DNA from: Thinopyrum elongatum
Lineage: Eukaryota > Streptophyta > Magnoliopsida > Poales > Poaceae
Direction: 5' to 3'
Assembly: GCA_011799875.1 (NCBI GenBank)
Contig: CM022303.1
Coordinates: 186,596,088 to 186,660,087 of the forward strand
DNA length: 64,000 bases
Made by a program: the position numbers and the translations under genes. Below, piece by piece: positions 45,147 to 57,200 of this stretch (its first letter is position 1; every line of letters begins with the position of its first letter). A model generated the notes under the pieces. It saw nothing but the letters and a program-made list of their open reading frames with translations. It had not been told where the DNA came from and did not search any database.

Positions 45147-48100
45147 TCATGGAGACTCCGGCCAGTCGAAGCCGGCGAAGGCGCCCTCGCCGAACCCGCC
45201 GCCGTAGAACCTGACCTCCAGCCCCTCGAGGGCGTGGCCGTCGTCCCACAGGGCCTCGTCGTCGTCGCTCCCGGCGGCGAAGTAGTCCTCGTCGTCCATG
45301 AACTCCTCCCACGAGTAGATGGAGTCGTCGTCCGAGTCGTCGGAGCACTCCTCCAGGAAGCTGTTCTCGTAGCAGTCGTCCACGCGGGGGCCCAGCACCT
45401 TGAGCCCGGGGTACTTCTCCTGCAGCAGCTTGTCGTCCACGCCCCAGCAGCCGCGCAGGTCCAGGAAGCTGAGGTCGCGGCACCGGGACGCGATCTCCAC
45501 CACGGCGTTGGTCGCGATCAGCATGTACCCGATCTCCAGGTGCCGGAGCTTCGGCATGCTGCAGGCGATGGCGCGGGCCTCGTCGTGCTGGCACACCTTG
45601 CCGGCCACGTCTATGGGGTGCATCACCCGCCGGAGCCCCACCAGGGACTTGCAGTTCTTGCCGAACGCCTCCAGAGCACGGGCGCCGATCTTGGTGCAGC
45701 TGCTGACGTCCAGGAACGTGACGTTGGACAGCCTTTGCGCAACGTCTTCCACGATGCAGTCGCTGATCTCGCTCCTTGGAAGCTCCAGGGTCTTGAGAGA
45801 TCGCGCACTTAGAAAAGCAAACACAGCACGGTCAGTACAGTTGAACAAAATATTTATGGATAGGATCACCGGTAAACAGAAGTACATAATACACTAGATA
45901 TTACTATGATGGATAAGCCTTGTTCTAGTAGGGTCCATAATTGGAATGTACAACCTGCTCAATTAAATGCTATTAACCGCGGCTATAAACTGAGTTCCTA
46001 ACATTTAGCAAAGTCAGAAAATAGATCAGAGCCAGGGAGCAGTGGAGCATTGTATAGAGTTGGGGGATGGTTGGTGATACCATTTTGAACATGTTCTGCA
46101 AGCATGTGCAGGATATGGCACCATGTTCGCAACATTCATCACTATCAGAAAACAGATTGTGCAAGGGAAGTATTATTGTGCTAGCAGCTTGACAACACCA
46201 CCCATAACCCTGTATTTATGGATTGGTGCACTGGAATGATACTCCATTTGTATTGGTGCACGAGCCTTTACAAAAATAATTACTAAACTGTGCGCACAAT
46301 TGTTTTTAAATGAGATTTTTTTACGGTACATCATACTACCGAATTAAAGGTGTAGTATTAAGTTAATCCAACGGTTAATATTGGCCAGCCGAGAGTTTGA
46401 CTCGAGGATAGCTTGGTAATTTTCCATCACGCTACTGTTTTGTGCCTCCGATCAATCGGACGGGAAAAGGAAAATTAATTAACCGACGCCTACCCAAATC
46501 AATGTACTCTCGGCCATATGCCGACATCGATTGTTGATGCTGTTGCACGATCGCGTCTCCCATCGCGCATGCATCTCTGGTCTGCCATTGTTGCACCGAT
46601 GTACTACCTCGTCTCCTGTCGAGCCGCGCTCAGCCGTCAACTGGCCGATACACATCCACGCGCTGCTCAGCGTCTGCAGACTGCAGGTCGCCGGCCCATC
46701 CCGTCGCGTCCAAGCCGGCCAAAACACTGCTAATTGATTCTCGTGTCCATGCCGGCCAAAACGCTGCAGTTCGGAACCGAGTCCGCCGGACAGTAGTCCC
46801 TGCGAATTGATTCTCGTATTCATGCCGGCCAAAACGCCGCAGTTCACCGGCCGCGAGGAGTCCATGTTAGTTGATTTTCGCGTCGCCGCAGTTTTGTCCC
46901 TAGTCCGGTGGCCGCGTAGAGTCCCTGCTAAAACGCCACAGTTCCGAGCCGAGCCCCGCCGGTGAATGCAAGTCTCTGCTGGAGACATGCGTTTCCGTGA
47001 TATCAAAGTGCACAATACGGCTGATGAGAAACTTGGCTGTTTGGGAGGGAAGCTGGCTGCAGGATTTATACCAGTGATTCACCCAAAATGCCCCTAAGGA
47101 TTGGATATACTACACGAAATTGAGTGTAGTATTGCCTCATCTGGGCCGTTGACTCACAAAAATAAACGGTCCGAATTAATTTGATGTACCGTAAAAGGAC
47201 TCAAATGATTGAATTCAGCGATAATAGAGCGGACCTTATTGTGTAAAGACAAATACAGAAGCAAGGCAGGTAAATTTGGAATCAATTATGTTACATATAA
47301 GGTACTTGTTTATATTCATTAGCACATGATTCTCTAATGAATAGACGTATTATCATTCATGCCCATGTTGCGGCATTTCTCAGAGATTTGGGCCCTCGAT
47401 CATCCGATCATGTCATCCAGCCGATCTCCGCCGTTCATTTTCTTACGGCGGGCGCTAAAACCCTACACACACCCCTCGCGCCCTTTTGTCTACCGTGGCC
47501 ACCACTCTCTTGCTTCCCGCCCCTCCTCCCTGTCGCCCTCACCCCCCTCCTCCCTCTAACCGCCTCAGTGATCCAGCTCCTATAATGCAATCACACAGCC
47601 ATGATATTTCGCCTGCCACTACACCTTGTCACAACCTAAACCATACTATTTTCTCAAAAAAAAAAAAAAAAAACTTATTCCGCACGAAAGCTCTCATGCA
47701 TTAGGCAAGGATGCTATCGTCTGAAGAAGTACTCCAGCAACATGCACATTTCCACCAGCTAATGGTGTACAACTAATAAAAAGAATACCACTCCCATCTA
47801 GGCTATCAAATCTCATCAGGAAAGCATCATCCAACATAAAAATGATTTTTGACAGAAGAACACTACTTACTGGTTTGCAATGAAGGTGAACAACGAGTCG
47901 TTGGGAAGCCCGGACACGCTAATGCGGCGGAACGAGTCACCGCTGCGGGTGACAAGCGTATGAACCATGCGGGTGAGCTGGTCAGGCTTGTTCTGCTGCT
48001 GGCTCCACTCCTGGATGTCGATCTCCTGCCAGCAGTAGGGCCCTGAGACCACCCGGCTCCAGGATTTGCAAACCCGGGGAACCACGGTGAGCATCTCCTG

Positions 48101-48181
48101 AAGGGAAAGGTTGCGGAAGATGAGTCCCAGGGCATCTGGCAATAGGTCCTCCCAGCATCTTTCCTCACGGTGCTCTTCCAT
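45147..48181 (-). CDS. FBW2: F-box/LRR protein FBW2-like, SCF ubiquitin-ligase adaptor
   Basis: Minus-strand exons 48181-47871 and 45807-45147 (donor ACCA|GTAAGT, acceptor TTTTCTAAG) give 323 residues, near the usual FBW2 length (about 317). An F-box spans about residues 9-50 (CWEDLLPDALGLIFRNLSLQ, then VVPRVCKSWSRV), followed by GPYCWQEIDIQEW, a strong FBW2 signature. Leucine-rich repeats run from about 104 to 240 (LKTLELPRSEISD, VTFLDVSSCTKIG, LSFLDLRGCWGVDD, then KVLGPRV). A very acidic C-terminus (ECSDDSDDDSIYSWEEF) ends in GFDWPESP. In Arabidopsis FBW2 targets ARGONAUTE1 for degradation, so a role in small-RNA control is likely. The coding sequence is intact. The 2.1 kb intron carries a DNA transposon. 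Confidence 0.94.
46319..47196. mobile_element. 0.9 kb non-autonomous TIR transposon in the FBW2 intron
   Basis: Ends TTTTACGGTACATCA and TGATGTACCGTAAAA are perfect inverted repeats. Interior copies of GCCGGCCAAAACGCYGCAGT with spacing near 65-75 bp (about 46710-46960) form a small tandem array. There is no transposase. Superfamily is unassigned (Mutator-like possible); no exact target duplication was found. Confidence 0.75.
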
Positions 48182-49420
48182 CCCTGATCCTTCCAGGACT
48201 GATCATGCAAGTTGTATGATCCACCTGTTTCAGGAACAATGATACATCACTCTCTGGTAAAATTTCCTTAGTTCACACGGTTGAAGGCTTGAAGTGGCAC
48301 ATTCAGAATTTCATGGTGATGACTCATATTAGCAGTGCCAAGGTGCTTTCCTATGCTATGAAAAAAAATCCAGATAATCAACATTTATTTCGAGATAATA
48401 AGTTCCCAGTATTTCAAGACCACCATAAAGGAGCAGCTACCATGGACCAAGGTACAGAAAAATAAAACCCAGCGAAGAGAACGATAAAATTCCAAGGGAA
48501 AAAAAACACCGAGACGATTACAGTTTTTTTTGCAAGCTTTCCCCTGGACTGCGAAGCAAGAACTCGCACGCTGCTACAGAACTAGAGGAAGAAATGAGCT
48601 CGAGCCGAGATGGCTGGGAGAAGGGGAGGAAACATGAACTTTCTTTTACCAGTCCAAGAAGCGGGCTAGATATGGCAGAGTGCCTCGAGCACCGCACGCA
48701 GGCACCAAAAATAGCACCCCCGCTTGGAGCAAAGCGGGCCGGTCACTGGGAGCGAGGACCCAAATCAGGAGACCTATCCAAGAACCAGACGGAGCAGCAG
48801 CAGCAAGATGCGAGCACCAACCAAAAGCCGGCCATGGAATTAAACTTTGTTAAACATCACCTCACACACACCAACCAGCGAGTACCAGGAGAGAGGAGGA
48901 CGCAGATCTAAAGCAGCCCCTCCGCCAGAGTCGAAGAATTCGAGAAAGGGGCCGGCCGGGGGACACCCGGCGCGGTAATTGGCGGCGCCAATCTATATAC
49001 TACTCCGGCCTCCACAGGCCGCAGGCGGCGAAAGGCGTGGATACGATGGCGAGAAAGAACGCAAAAGCTTGGCCGGCCTTTCCAACCATGATTTTTTTGT
49101 TCTTTCGCGAAAGGAGAAGGAGGCGAATAAGAATAAGATAGAGACCCGTCTTTTTCTTTCGTCCCTCGCCTTGGGGAGGATTCGCGGGCCGGCCGGGAGG
49201 GAGAATAACGTTGACGGCGTGAGAGGGAGGCGGGGTGGTTCGCCGCGGCGGCGAGGTGGCCGGGAGGGAGGAGGCTTACCGGGCCGCGGCGGCGGCGGAG
49301 GCGGTGGCGGTGGTGGCCGGCGACGGTGGTGATGTTCTTTGGATCTGTGGAGCGGAGCGGGGGCGTCTCGGTAGGGAAGGAGGAGGGGTGTGGGGAGGGG
49401 GAGGGAGACAGAGTTGAGTG
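48182..49420 (-). promoter_or_regulatory. FBW2 5' UTR with intron, and core promoter side
   Basis: On the minus strand a GC- and CT-rich leader (about 49420-49280) ends at GGCCCG|GTAAGCC (49280/49279). An acceptor CTGAAACAG|GTGG at 48225/48224 starts the segment leading to the ATG at 48181. This predicts a 1.05 kb 5' UTR intron. The exact transcription start is not visible. The 224-codon minus ORF across this region is compositional. Confidence 0.5.
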
Positions 49421-50577
49421 TAACAGTGGAGGGGTGAAGTGGTCGGCGAGAGGACCGGAAAGTCTTTCTCCTTTTGTTGCGCGCGCGTGCCTTTTGCGGT
49501 GCAGCGGGGATGAAAAATGCGGCCGGGCTGAGCGGGTGAGTGATTCTGAAGCTGAAACGTGACGGGATCGCAGGCCTTTCAACTTAAACGTGGCACGCTC
49601 CGGCTCGAACGAAGAGACCGTAGATCGAGCGGGTCATGCTTTTTGTTAGAGAAAAATGTGTTGATGTTGACATAAGATTTATCTGTGATGCTACGGTGTG
49701 TGAGTTAGATTTATCTCTCCTCTTGCGATAAGCAGGGCGAAAGGGACGTCACTAATCCAACCGCTCTATGCCGGCGAGGGCGTCGGTCCCCTCCTCCTCC
49801 GCTCGCCGGTCTGGCGGCGGGAGAGGGCGGGGACCCCGTCTCTGCGCTTTGGCGTTGTAGATAAGGTAGCTAGGGTTAGGTTTAGGGCTTCCGGCGGCGG
49901 CACTGAGGTGGCATCGGCGTTGTCGGGGGAATAAGGATCGCTCGGCTCCTTGTCCACCATCCCGGGGGCGGTTTCATCGTCGGCAGTGAGGAGAGAGAGG
50001 CGTGGCTTGGTCGTTGTCCCTCTGGGGCGGTGGATCCTGGTCTTGGATCCCCGGGTGCTTGCGGCGTGACGGTGGCGCTACCAGCTCAGCGGGTTTTTGT
50101 TTCCCAGCTCTGTCCCTGTTGCAGCGGCACCAAGCTTGGGGAGGTTGTGGGCCTCGTGGAGGCCATGTGTAGGTGGGTCGATGGGATTCTCAGATCGGTG
50201 GCTTCGAATCCGGCGTTCACGGCTGCTTCTTCAGGGTGTTTACCAGTGATGACTTCCCGTCCGCGTGAGACTACAAGGTTCGCCGGAATCTGGCAGCGGG
50301 GCTGCCGGAGCGGCTGCGGCGGCGCACCATCGACTCATCCAGAAAGAAGGGGTCGGGAGGCTTCTCAGGGATCTAGCTGGAATTTTCTTATTTTTGGGGG
50401 TTGCCTTGTAATGCTGGTTGGTGATTAGATCTGAGGGTCTATTTCGCAAAAAGAAAAGATTTCAATGGTAATATGGTATGGTAGATATTTCCTGAATTAA
50501 TGTGGTATCGATGTGTTCATCTGTTTTTTATGGCTTTTGTTGCTTGTAAAGGACGTTAGGGATATGTATATTTGTTT
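49421..50577. other. GC-rich segment, possible truncated retroposon, no gene
   Basis: About 49750-50440 is GC-rich and ends in TTTCGCAAAAAGAAAAG, which resembles the A-rich end of a plus-strand LINE tail. No target duplication could be defined. Open frames on both strands lack recognisable domains. Confidence 0.35.
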
Positions 50578-51923
50578 TCAAATTTTAACTATCACTTCTC
50601 TAAGTAGATTTGTTTTTGATAATGTCCTGCTAGTATTGTTCGTCACTACGACCGTTCACCTTCCCACATTTTTTCTGATTTGAAAACGTCCGAGGCCTTT
50701 ACTCGTCTTATGGCCCAACAACCCAATGGTCTGGGGCTTGGTCCCTCATTCCCTCATTGTTCAAATGTCGCGTCCGCTCTAGATGTTGCCATCAACTAAT
50801 AGCACATACCCAATTCTCAAAAAAAAAAAAAAAACTAATAGCACATACCCCCCTTGTCCCCTGATGCACGCGCTAAAGGCCAAAGACAATAACGACAAAG
50901 TGGTTATCTCTATCCTAGACCAAATATCCAATAATAATTAGCTCTTAAGTGCATCATCATCCAGATTCATCAAGCGAACAATTAGAGGGAAAAAACATCA
51001 AAGGAGAGAAAACACACAAAACATTTCCATGTCTATGCTTCTAGAAAATTATGGTAAAATAAAACAAATAAAATTGAGACTTTCTAAACAACTTTTGGAA
51101 TAAAAGAATTCCAATTTTCAACCACCACTTCCCTAACTAGGTTTGTTTTCGACCATGTGCCACTAGTTATATCCTAGTACTACCACCCCCTTCCTGCGGT
51201 TTTGTAATTTGACAATGATTGGGCACCTGTGGCCCAACAATCCAACGGCCTAGGATTTGGCCCATCATCATTGTTTTAGTTGTCGCCATCAAGCGACCTG
51301 CTTTGCACCCAAAATATGGCACATAACATCCCCTCTCCAGGCATGCAATAGACCAAATTGGGGAAATAAGGTTCCTATCCAATCATGCATTGGGTCTTAG
51401 GTGTGTTGTCATCTAAATCTTTCAGTGAACAATTGGAGAAATGTTTCCTACCGGGAACAACGAAGAAAAAGTCATAGTTGCCACTAGAAGAGACAAAAAC
51501 ACAATATATTTTCATGTATATGCTTCTCGCAAATTACACTAAGGTAAAATAACTATGATTGAGACTTTGTAAAGGACTTTTGGGGTGGACTTTTTTCTTC
51601 AAAATTTTAACTATCACCCCCCTAACTAGATTTGTTTCTGACCATGTCCCACGAGTCATGTTCGCTGCTACAACCGTTACACTTCCCACGTTTTTTCAAT
51701 TTGAAAACGCTTGAACCCTTTAGTCGTCTTGGGACCCAACAATCTAGTGGCCTGGGATTTGGTCTGTCATCATTCAAACATCATGTGTTCTCTCTGGTAA
51801 CCGCCATCAAGCCATAAAGCCTTGCACTTACAAGATGGCACAAATTCTTCTCCCCACAAACCAAGAGAAAAATAACTACAGGGTGGTTATCTCCATATTG
51901 GAACCAATTGAGGACATTTGGTT
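50578..51923 (+). repeat. tandem array of about 0.5 kb units (about 2.7 units left of the LTR)
   Basis: AAATTTTAACTATCAC-type starts lie at about 50579, 51113 and 51598. Each unit then has CTAACTAGATTTGTTT, a CCATGTCCCAC-like run, CCCAACAATC, GGCCTGGGATTTGG and, where complete, ATGTTTCC...GGAAACAACGA and ATTGAGACTTT. Spacing is about 485-535 bp. The third unit is interrupted at 51928 by the LTR insertion and resumes at 58508 (to about 58710), with matching ATGTTTCCTATTGGAAACAA. No coding capacity. Confidence 0.8.
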
Positions 51924-51928
51924 ACTAT

Positions 51929-54279
51929 TGTGACGACCCCGGCTTAATCGTGCACTAATCATACACACAAATGCGCACGATCAAGCCTAAGGACTCACTT
52001 GAAGATATCACAACACAACTCTAAAACATAAAATAAAGTCATACAAGCTTAATATTACAAGCCAGGGCCTCGAGGGCTCGAATACAAGCTCGATGGCATA
52101 CAAGCGTCAGCGGAAGCATTAGATATCTGAGTACAGATATATTACAGAGAGAGAGATAAGCCTTCACAGAGGCGGGGTAAAAATAAAAACTACGATCGAA
52201 AGGCGTAGGCCTCCTGCCCTGGACCCTCCGATCCTACTCCTGGTCGTCGAACGGCTCCTCGTAGTAGTAGTACTTGCCAGGCGGATAGTAGTACTGGTCG
52301 TCGGCTGGGGCTTCTGGCTCAGGGGCTCCGTCGTCTGGTGGCATCAAATGGAAAATGGGGGAAAAAGAAAATAAAGCAAACGTGAGTACTCATCCGAAGT
52401 ACTCAGCAAGCAAGGATCTACACTACATATGCATCATTGTCAAAGGAATGGCTGTATATGTGGACTGGGCTGCAGAAATGCCAGAGTAGAGGGGGGAAAG
52501 CCTAGTCCTATCGAAGACTAGCATCTTCAACAATCTTCGACAGTCTTGCAGCATCAGGAGAGAGAGCAGATGAACATAATGTAAAGTAGTAGTAGTAATA
52601 TCATCAACCTCGACCTGAGATCCTTTCTCGACTCCCTGCGAGAAAGCAATCCCAGAGCCGTACTATCCAGTTCTCATCACATGTTCTAGTTGTACCGATC
52701 GGGATACAACTCCGAGTGTCCGTTACCGTAGGACAGGCTATCGATAGAAGTTTCTTCCCTGCAGGGGTGCACCAACTTACCCACCACGCTCACTTAACTC
52801 TGGCCGGACACACTTTTCTGGGTCATGCCCGGCCTCGGCTAAGCAACACGCCGCAACCCGACCTAGGCTTATAAGAGAGGTCAGCACGCCGGACTAAACC
52901 TATGCCCCCAGGGGTCTTGGGCCATCGCCCCGGGAACTCCTGCACGTTACGGGGACACCGAGAGCAGACCTAGCAACCCCTTATACAAGCGCGGTTGCAT
53001 TACCAGTCCAACTCGGCGTGCGCCGCTCCTTACTGACGTCAAACAAGCTTCGGCTGATGTGTACGACGCAGAACGCCCATACTATGCCCACGTGATGGTT
53101 AGTGCTATCGGGCCAGAGGCCCCTCGGATCAAATATCCAAACCGTAGTGGATTAGGAGCGCGCGGAAACGAGCAGAGACTCACGATCGATGTGACCCCGT
53201 CGCCCCGTCTCGAGGACTTGTGGCAAGGGCTAAGAATGCCCGGCCACGCCTCGTAGTTATCTCGCGGGCACCATCCAGGTCAACCCGACTCCACATCACT
53301 TCGCGTTAAGCTCGCGCGGGTACCCCTCAGGGCCGACCCGTCTTTAGTATCATAGTTTAGTGCAAGTCATAATATCCAAGGTAACTGTGTGTCTGACACC
53401 GAAGGGAACCCTGAGGAATCACCCTTGATGGAATTCCCGCTCGATGTTATCATCAAGGTGAACGAAGGAGGAATCACCCTCGAGGTCCACCTTGAGGAGT
53501 TGCGCGACGACGTCGTTATCGGGGGTGGTGTAGAAGGAATCACCCTCGCTTACCACGACCGAGTAACTAACCTACAAGGTTAACATCAGAAGTGCTGACG
53601 AGGTATCACCCTCGGCACTCGATGGTAACCCAGCAGTGTCGGCAACTAAGGGGAAGTGATGTGCGGTGCCATGGTCTAGTCTTCAATCCCGATGATCAGG
53701 TCTTCTGATGTCCAGCAGGGCAGTCGGGATCAAGTGGGGGTCTCGGTCGTGTCTCTACCCACCTTATACTAAGCAGTCTAGGATAACCGGTAAGGTAACA
53801 AAGCAGGGTACAATAATTAGGCTATGCAGCAGATATAGGAAAACAGTAGCAGTAGCAGTTCTAATGCAAGCATAAGAGAGAAGAGAATAGGCGATATAGG
53901 CATGCTCAAAATGGGGGTGCTTGCCTGTTTGCTCGGGGGCAAGGGCAAGGTCTTCAGTAGTATCGTCGGGGACGTAGTCGTACTCCTGTGCGGCGTCTGC
54001 CTCGGGAGCTACGTCAACGTCGGGGTCTACCGAGAGAGAAGAGGGGGAAGAAATAGGTAAACATAATGCAAACAAATGCAATACGGTGCATGTGATGCTA
54101 TGATGCAGTGCAGGGTTGCCTAAATATGCATCTAAGTCATTTTAGTTATTTTTAGAATTAATCTGGGATTTAATATCCGACATGTGTGCACTATTCATCT
54201 GCCGGATTCGGGTCCGAAGTTACGAGTTCTTCTATGTAGGGGGTTCCGAAGGAGAAACAGACGGCACGATCAGACTCGT
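51929..54279 (-). repeat. truncated LTR copy E3 (2351 bp)
   Basis: Aligns with 54280 to about 56635. It ends abruptly after CACGATCAGACTCGT, where the full copy continues CTCGTCGTTCTGAGC. The next base pairs begin a new TGTGACG. Confidence 0.9.
52234..54026 (-). other. putative split acidic-peptide ORF in LTR copy E3
   Basis: Minus-strand blocks 54026-53925 (102 nt, after CTCTCTCGGTAG, ending ACAG|GCAAGC) and 52334-52234 (101 nt, after GCCACCAG, ending DDQE and TAG). They encode DVDVAPEADAAQEYDYVPDD and DDGAPEPEAPADDQYYYPPG. The frame is intact in both blocks. The upstream leader exon is absent because this copy is truncated. Confidence 0.45.
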
Positions 54280-57200
54280 TGTGACGACCCCGGCTTAATC
54301 GTGCACTAATCATACACGCAAATGCGCACGATCAAGCCTAAGGACTCACTTGAAGATATCACAACACAACTCTAAAACATAAAATAAAGTCATACAAGCT
54401 TAATATTACAAGCCAGGGCCTCGAGGGCTCGAATACATAGCTCGATGGCATACAAGCGTCAGTGGAAGCATTAGATATCTGGGTACAGATATATTACATA
54501 GAGAGAATTAGGCCTTCACAGAGGCGGGGTAAAATAAAATACTACGATCGAAAGGCGTAGGCCTCCTGCCCTGGACCCTCCGATCCTACTCCTGGTCGTC
54601 GAACGGCTCCTCGTAGTAGTAGTACTCGCCAGGCGGGTAGTAGTACTGGTCGTCGGCTGGGGCTTCTGGCTCAGGGGCTCCGTCGTCTGGTGGCATCAAA
54701 TGGAATACGGGGGAAAAAAGAAAATAAAGCAAACGTGAGTACTCATCCGAAGTACTCAGCAAGCAAGGATCTACACTACATATGCATCATTGTCAAAGGA
54801 ATGGCTGTATATGTGGACTGGGCTGCAGAAATGCCAGAATAGAGGGGGAAAGCCTAGTCCTATCGAAGACTAGCATCTTCAACAATCTTCAGCAGTCTTT
54901 CAGCATGAGGAGAGAGCAGATTACATAAGTAAAGTAGTAGTAGTAGTATCATCAACCTCGACCTGAGATCCTTTCTCGACTCCCTGCGAGAAAGCAATCC
55001 CAGAGCCGTACTATCCAATTCTCACCACATGTTCTAGTTGTACCGATCGGGATACAACTCCGAGTGTCCGTTACCGTAGGACAGGCTATGGATAGAAGTT
55101 TCTTCCCTGCAGGGGTGCACCAACTTACCCACCACGCTCGCTTAACTCCGGCCGGACACACTTTTCTGGGTCATGCCCGGCCTCGGCTAAGCAACACGCC
55201 GCAACCCGACCAAATACCTAATAGAGAGGTCAGCACGCCGGACTAACCTATGCCCCCAGGGGTCTTGGGCCATCGCCCCGGGAACTCCTGCACGTTACGT
55301 GCACCGCCGGTGAGCAGACCTAGCAACCCCTTATACAAGCGCGGTTGCGTTCCCAGTCCAACCCAGCGTGTGCCGCATCAGTCGCTGACGTCCATTAAGC
55401 TCCGGCTGAAGTATACGACGCAGAACGCCCATACTATGCCCACGTGATGGTTAGTGCTATCGGGCCAGAGGCCCCTCGGATCAAATATCCAAACCGTAGT
55501 GGATTAGGAGCGCGCGGAAACGAGCAGAGACTCACGATCGATGTGACCCCGTCGCCCCGTCTCGAGGACTTGTGGCAAGGGCTAAGAATGCCCGGCCACG
55601 CCTCGTAGTTATCTCGCGGGCACCATCCAGGTCAACCCGACTCCACATCACTTCGCGTTAAGCTCGCGCGGGTACCCCTCAGGGCCGACCCGTCTTTAGT
55701 ATCGTGGTTCATAGTCAAGTCATAATATCCAAGGTAATTGTGTGTCGGACACCGAAGGGAACCATGAGGAATCACCCTCGATGGAATTCCCGCTCGATGT
55801 TATCATCAAGGTGAACGAAGGAGGAATCACCCTCGAGGTCCACACTTGAGAGGTTGCGCGACGATGTCGTTATCGGGGGTGGTGTAGGAGGAATCACCCT
55901 CGCTTACCACGACCGAGTAACTAACCTACAAGGTTAACATCAGAAGTGCTAACGAGGTATCACCCTCGGCACTCGACGGTAACCCAGCAGTGTCGGCAAC
56001 TAAGGGGTAGTGATGTGCGGTGCCAGGGTCTGGTCCTCAATCCCGATGATCGGGTCTTCTGATATCCAGCAGGGCAGCCGGGATCAAGTGGAGGTCTCTG
56101 TCGTGTCTCTACCCAGCCTATAATAATCAGTCTAGGATAACCAGTAAGGTAACAAAGCAGGGTACAATAATCAGGCTATGCAGCAGATATAGGAAAACAG
56201 TAGCAGTAGCAGTTCTAATGCAAGCATAAGAGAGAAAAGAGTAGGCGATATAGGCATGCTCAAAATGGGGGTGCTTGCCTGTTTGCTCGGGGGCAAGGGC
56301 AAGGTCTTCAGTAGTATCGTCGGGGACGTAGTCGTACTCCTGTGCGGCGTCTGCCTCGGGAGCTACGTCAACGTCGGGGTCTATCGAGAGAGAAGAGGGG
56401 GAAGAAACAGGTAAACATAATGCAAACAGATGCAATACGGTGCGTGTGATGCTATGATGCAGTGCAGGGTTGCCAAATTATGCATCTAAGTCATTTTAGT
56501 TATTTTTAGAATTATTCTGGGATTTAATATCCGACGTGTGTGCACTATTCATCTGCCGGATCCGGGTCCGGAGTTACGAGTTCTTCTACGTAGGAGGTTC
56601 CGATGGAGAAACAGACGGCACGATCAGACTCGTCTCGTCGTTCTGAGCAACTTTCATGTTTTAACTTTTTCGATCCGAGCTACGGTTTAAAAGTTATTAA
56701 TTTTTAAAGATTATTTGAATTTCTGGAATTATTTTATTTAACAGAAAATGAATTATGACGTCAGCATGACGCGCTGCTGACGTCAGCAAGTCAACAGGAC
56801 GGTTGACCAGTCAAACCTGACATGTGGGTCCAGTGGGACCCACATGTCAGCCTCTGTTTCTTTATCCAGCGAATTAGTTTAATTACCAGGATTAATTAGG
56901 GGGGTGGACCCCACATGTCAGTGAGACATTAGGTTAATTAGTTTATTTTTATTTCTAATTTGTTTTAACTAATTAAACAGGAAGGTGGGGCCCGCCTGTC
57001 AGCGGCTGGGCCGGTCCAGTCAGCAAGGCTGACTGGTCAACTGGCCGGCCGGGCCCCTGGGACCCACGGGTCAGTGACCCAGGTGGTGCCACGTGGGTGC
57101 CACGCCAGCGCGGCGACCGGAGACGCGCCGGCGACCTTCCCAGCGGCGGAAGTTCGCCGGAGCTGCCCGGAAATCCGCTACGCTGCGTCAAATCGCCCGC

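Noticed and set aside
45121..45812. long ORFs opposite or out of frame with the FBW2 second exon
   Set aside because: Mirror images of a GC-rich exon. The FBW2 frame has clear F-box/LRR homology and correct splice borders.
48908..49582. 224-codon minus-strand ORF upstream of FBW2
   Set aside because: It covers the predicted 5' UTR exon, its intron and the promoter, with no domain and low-complexity composition.
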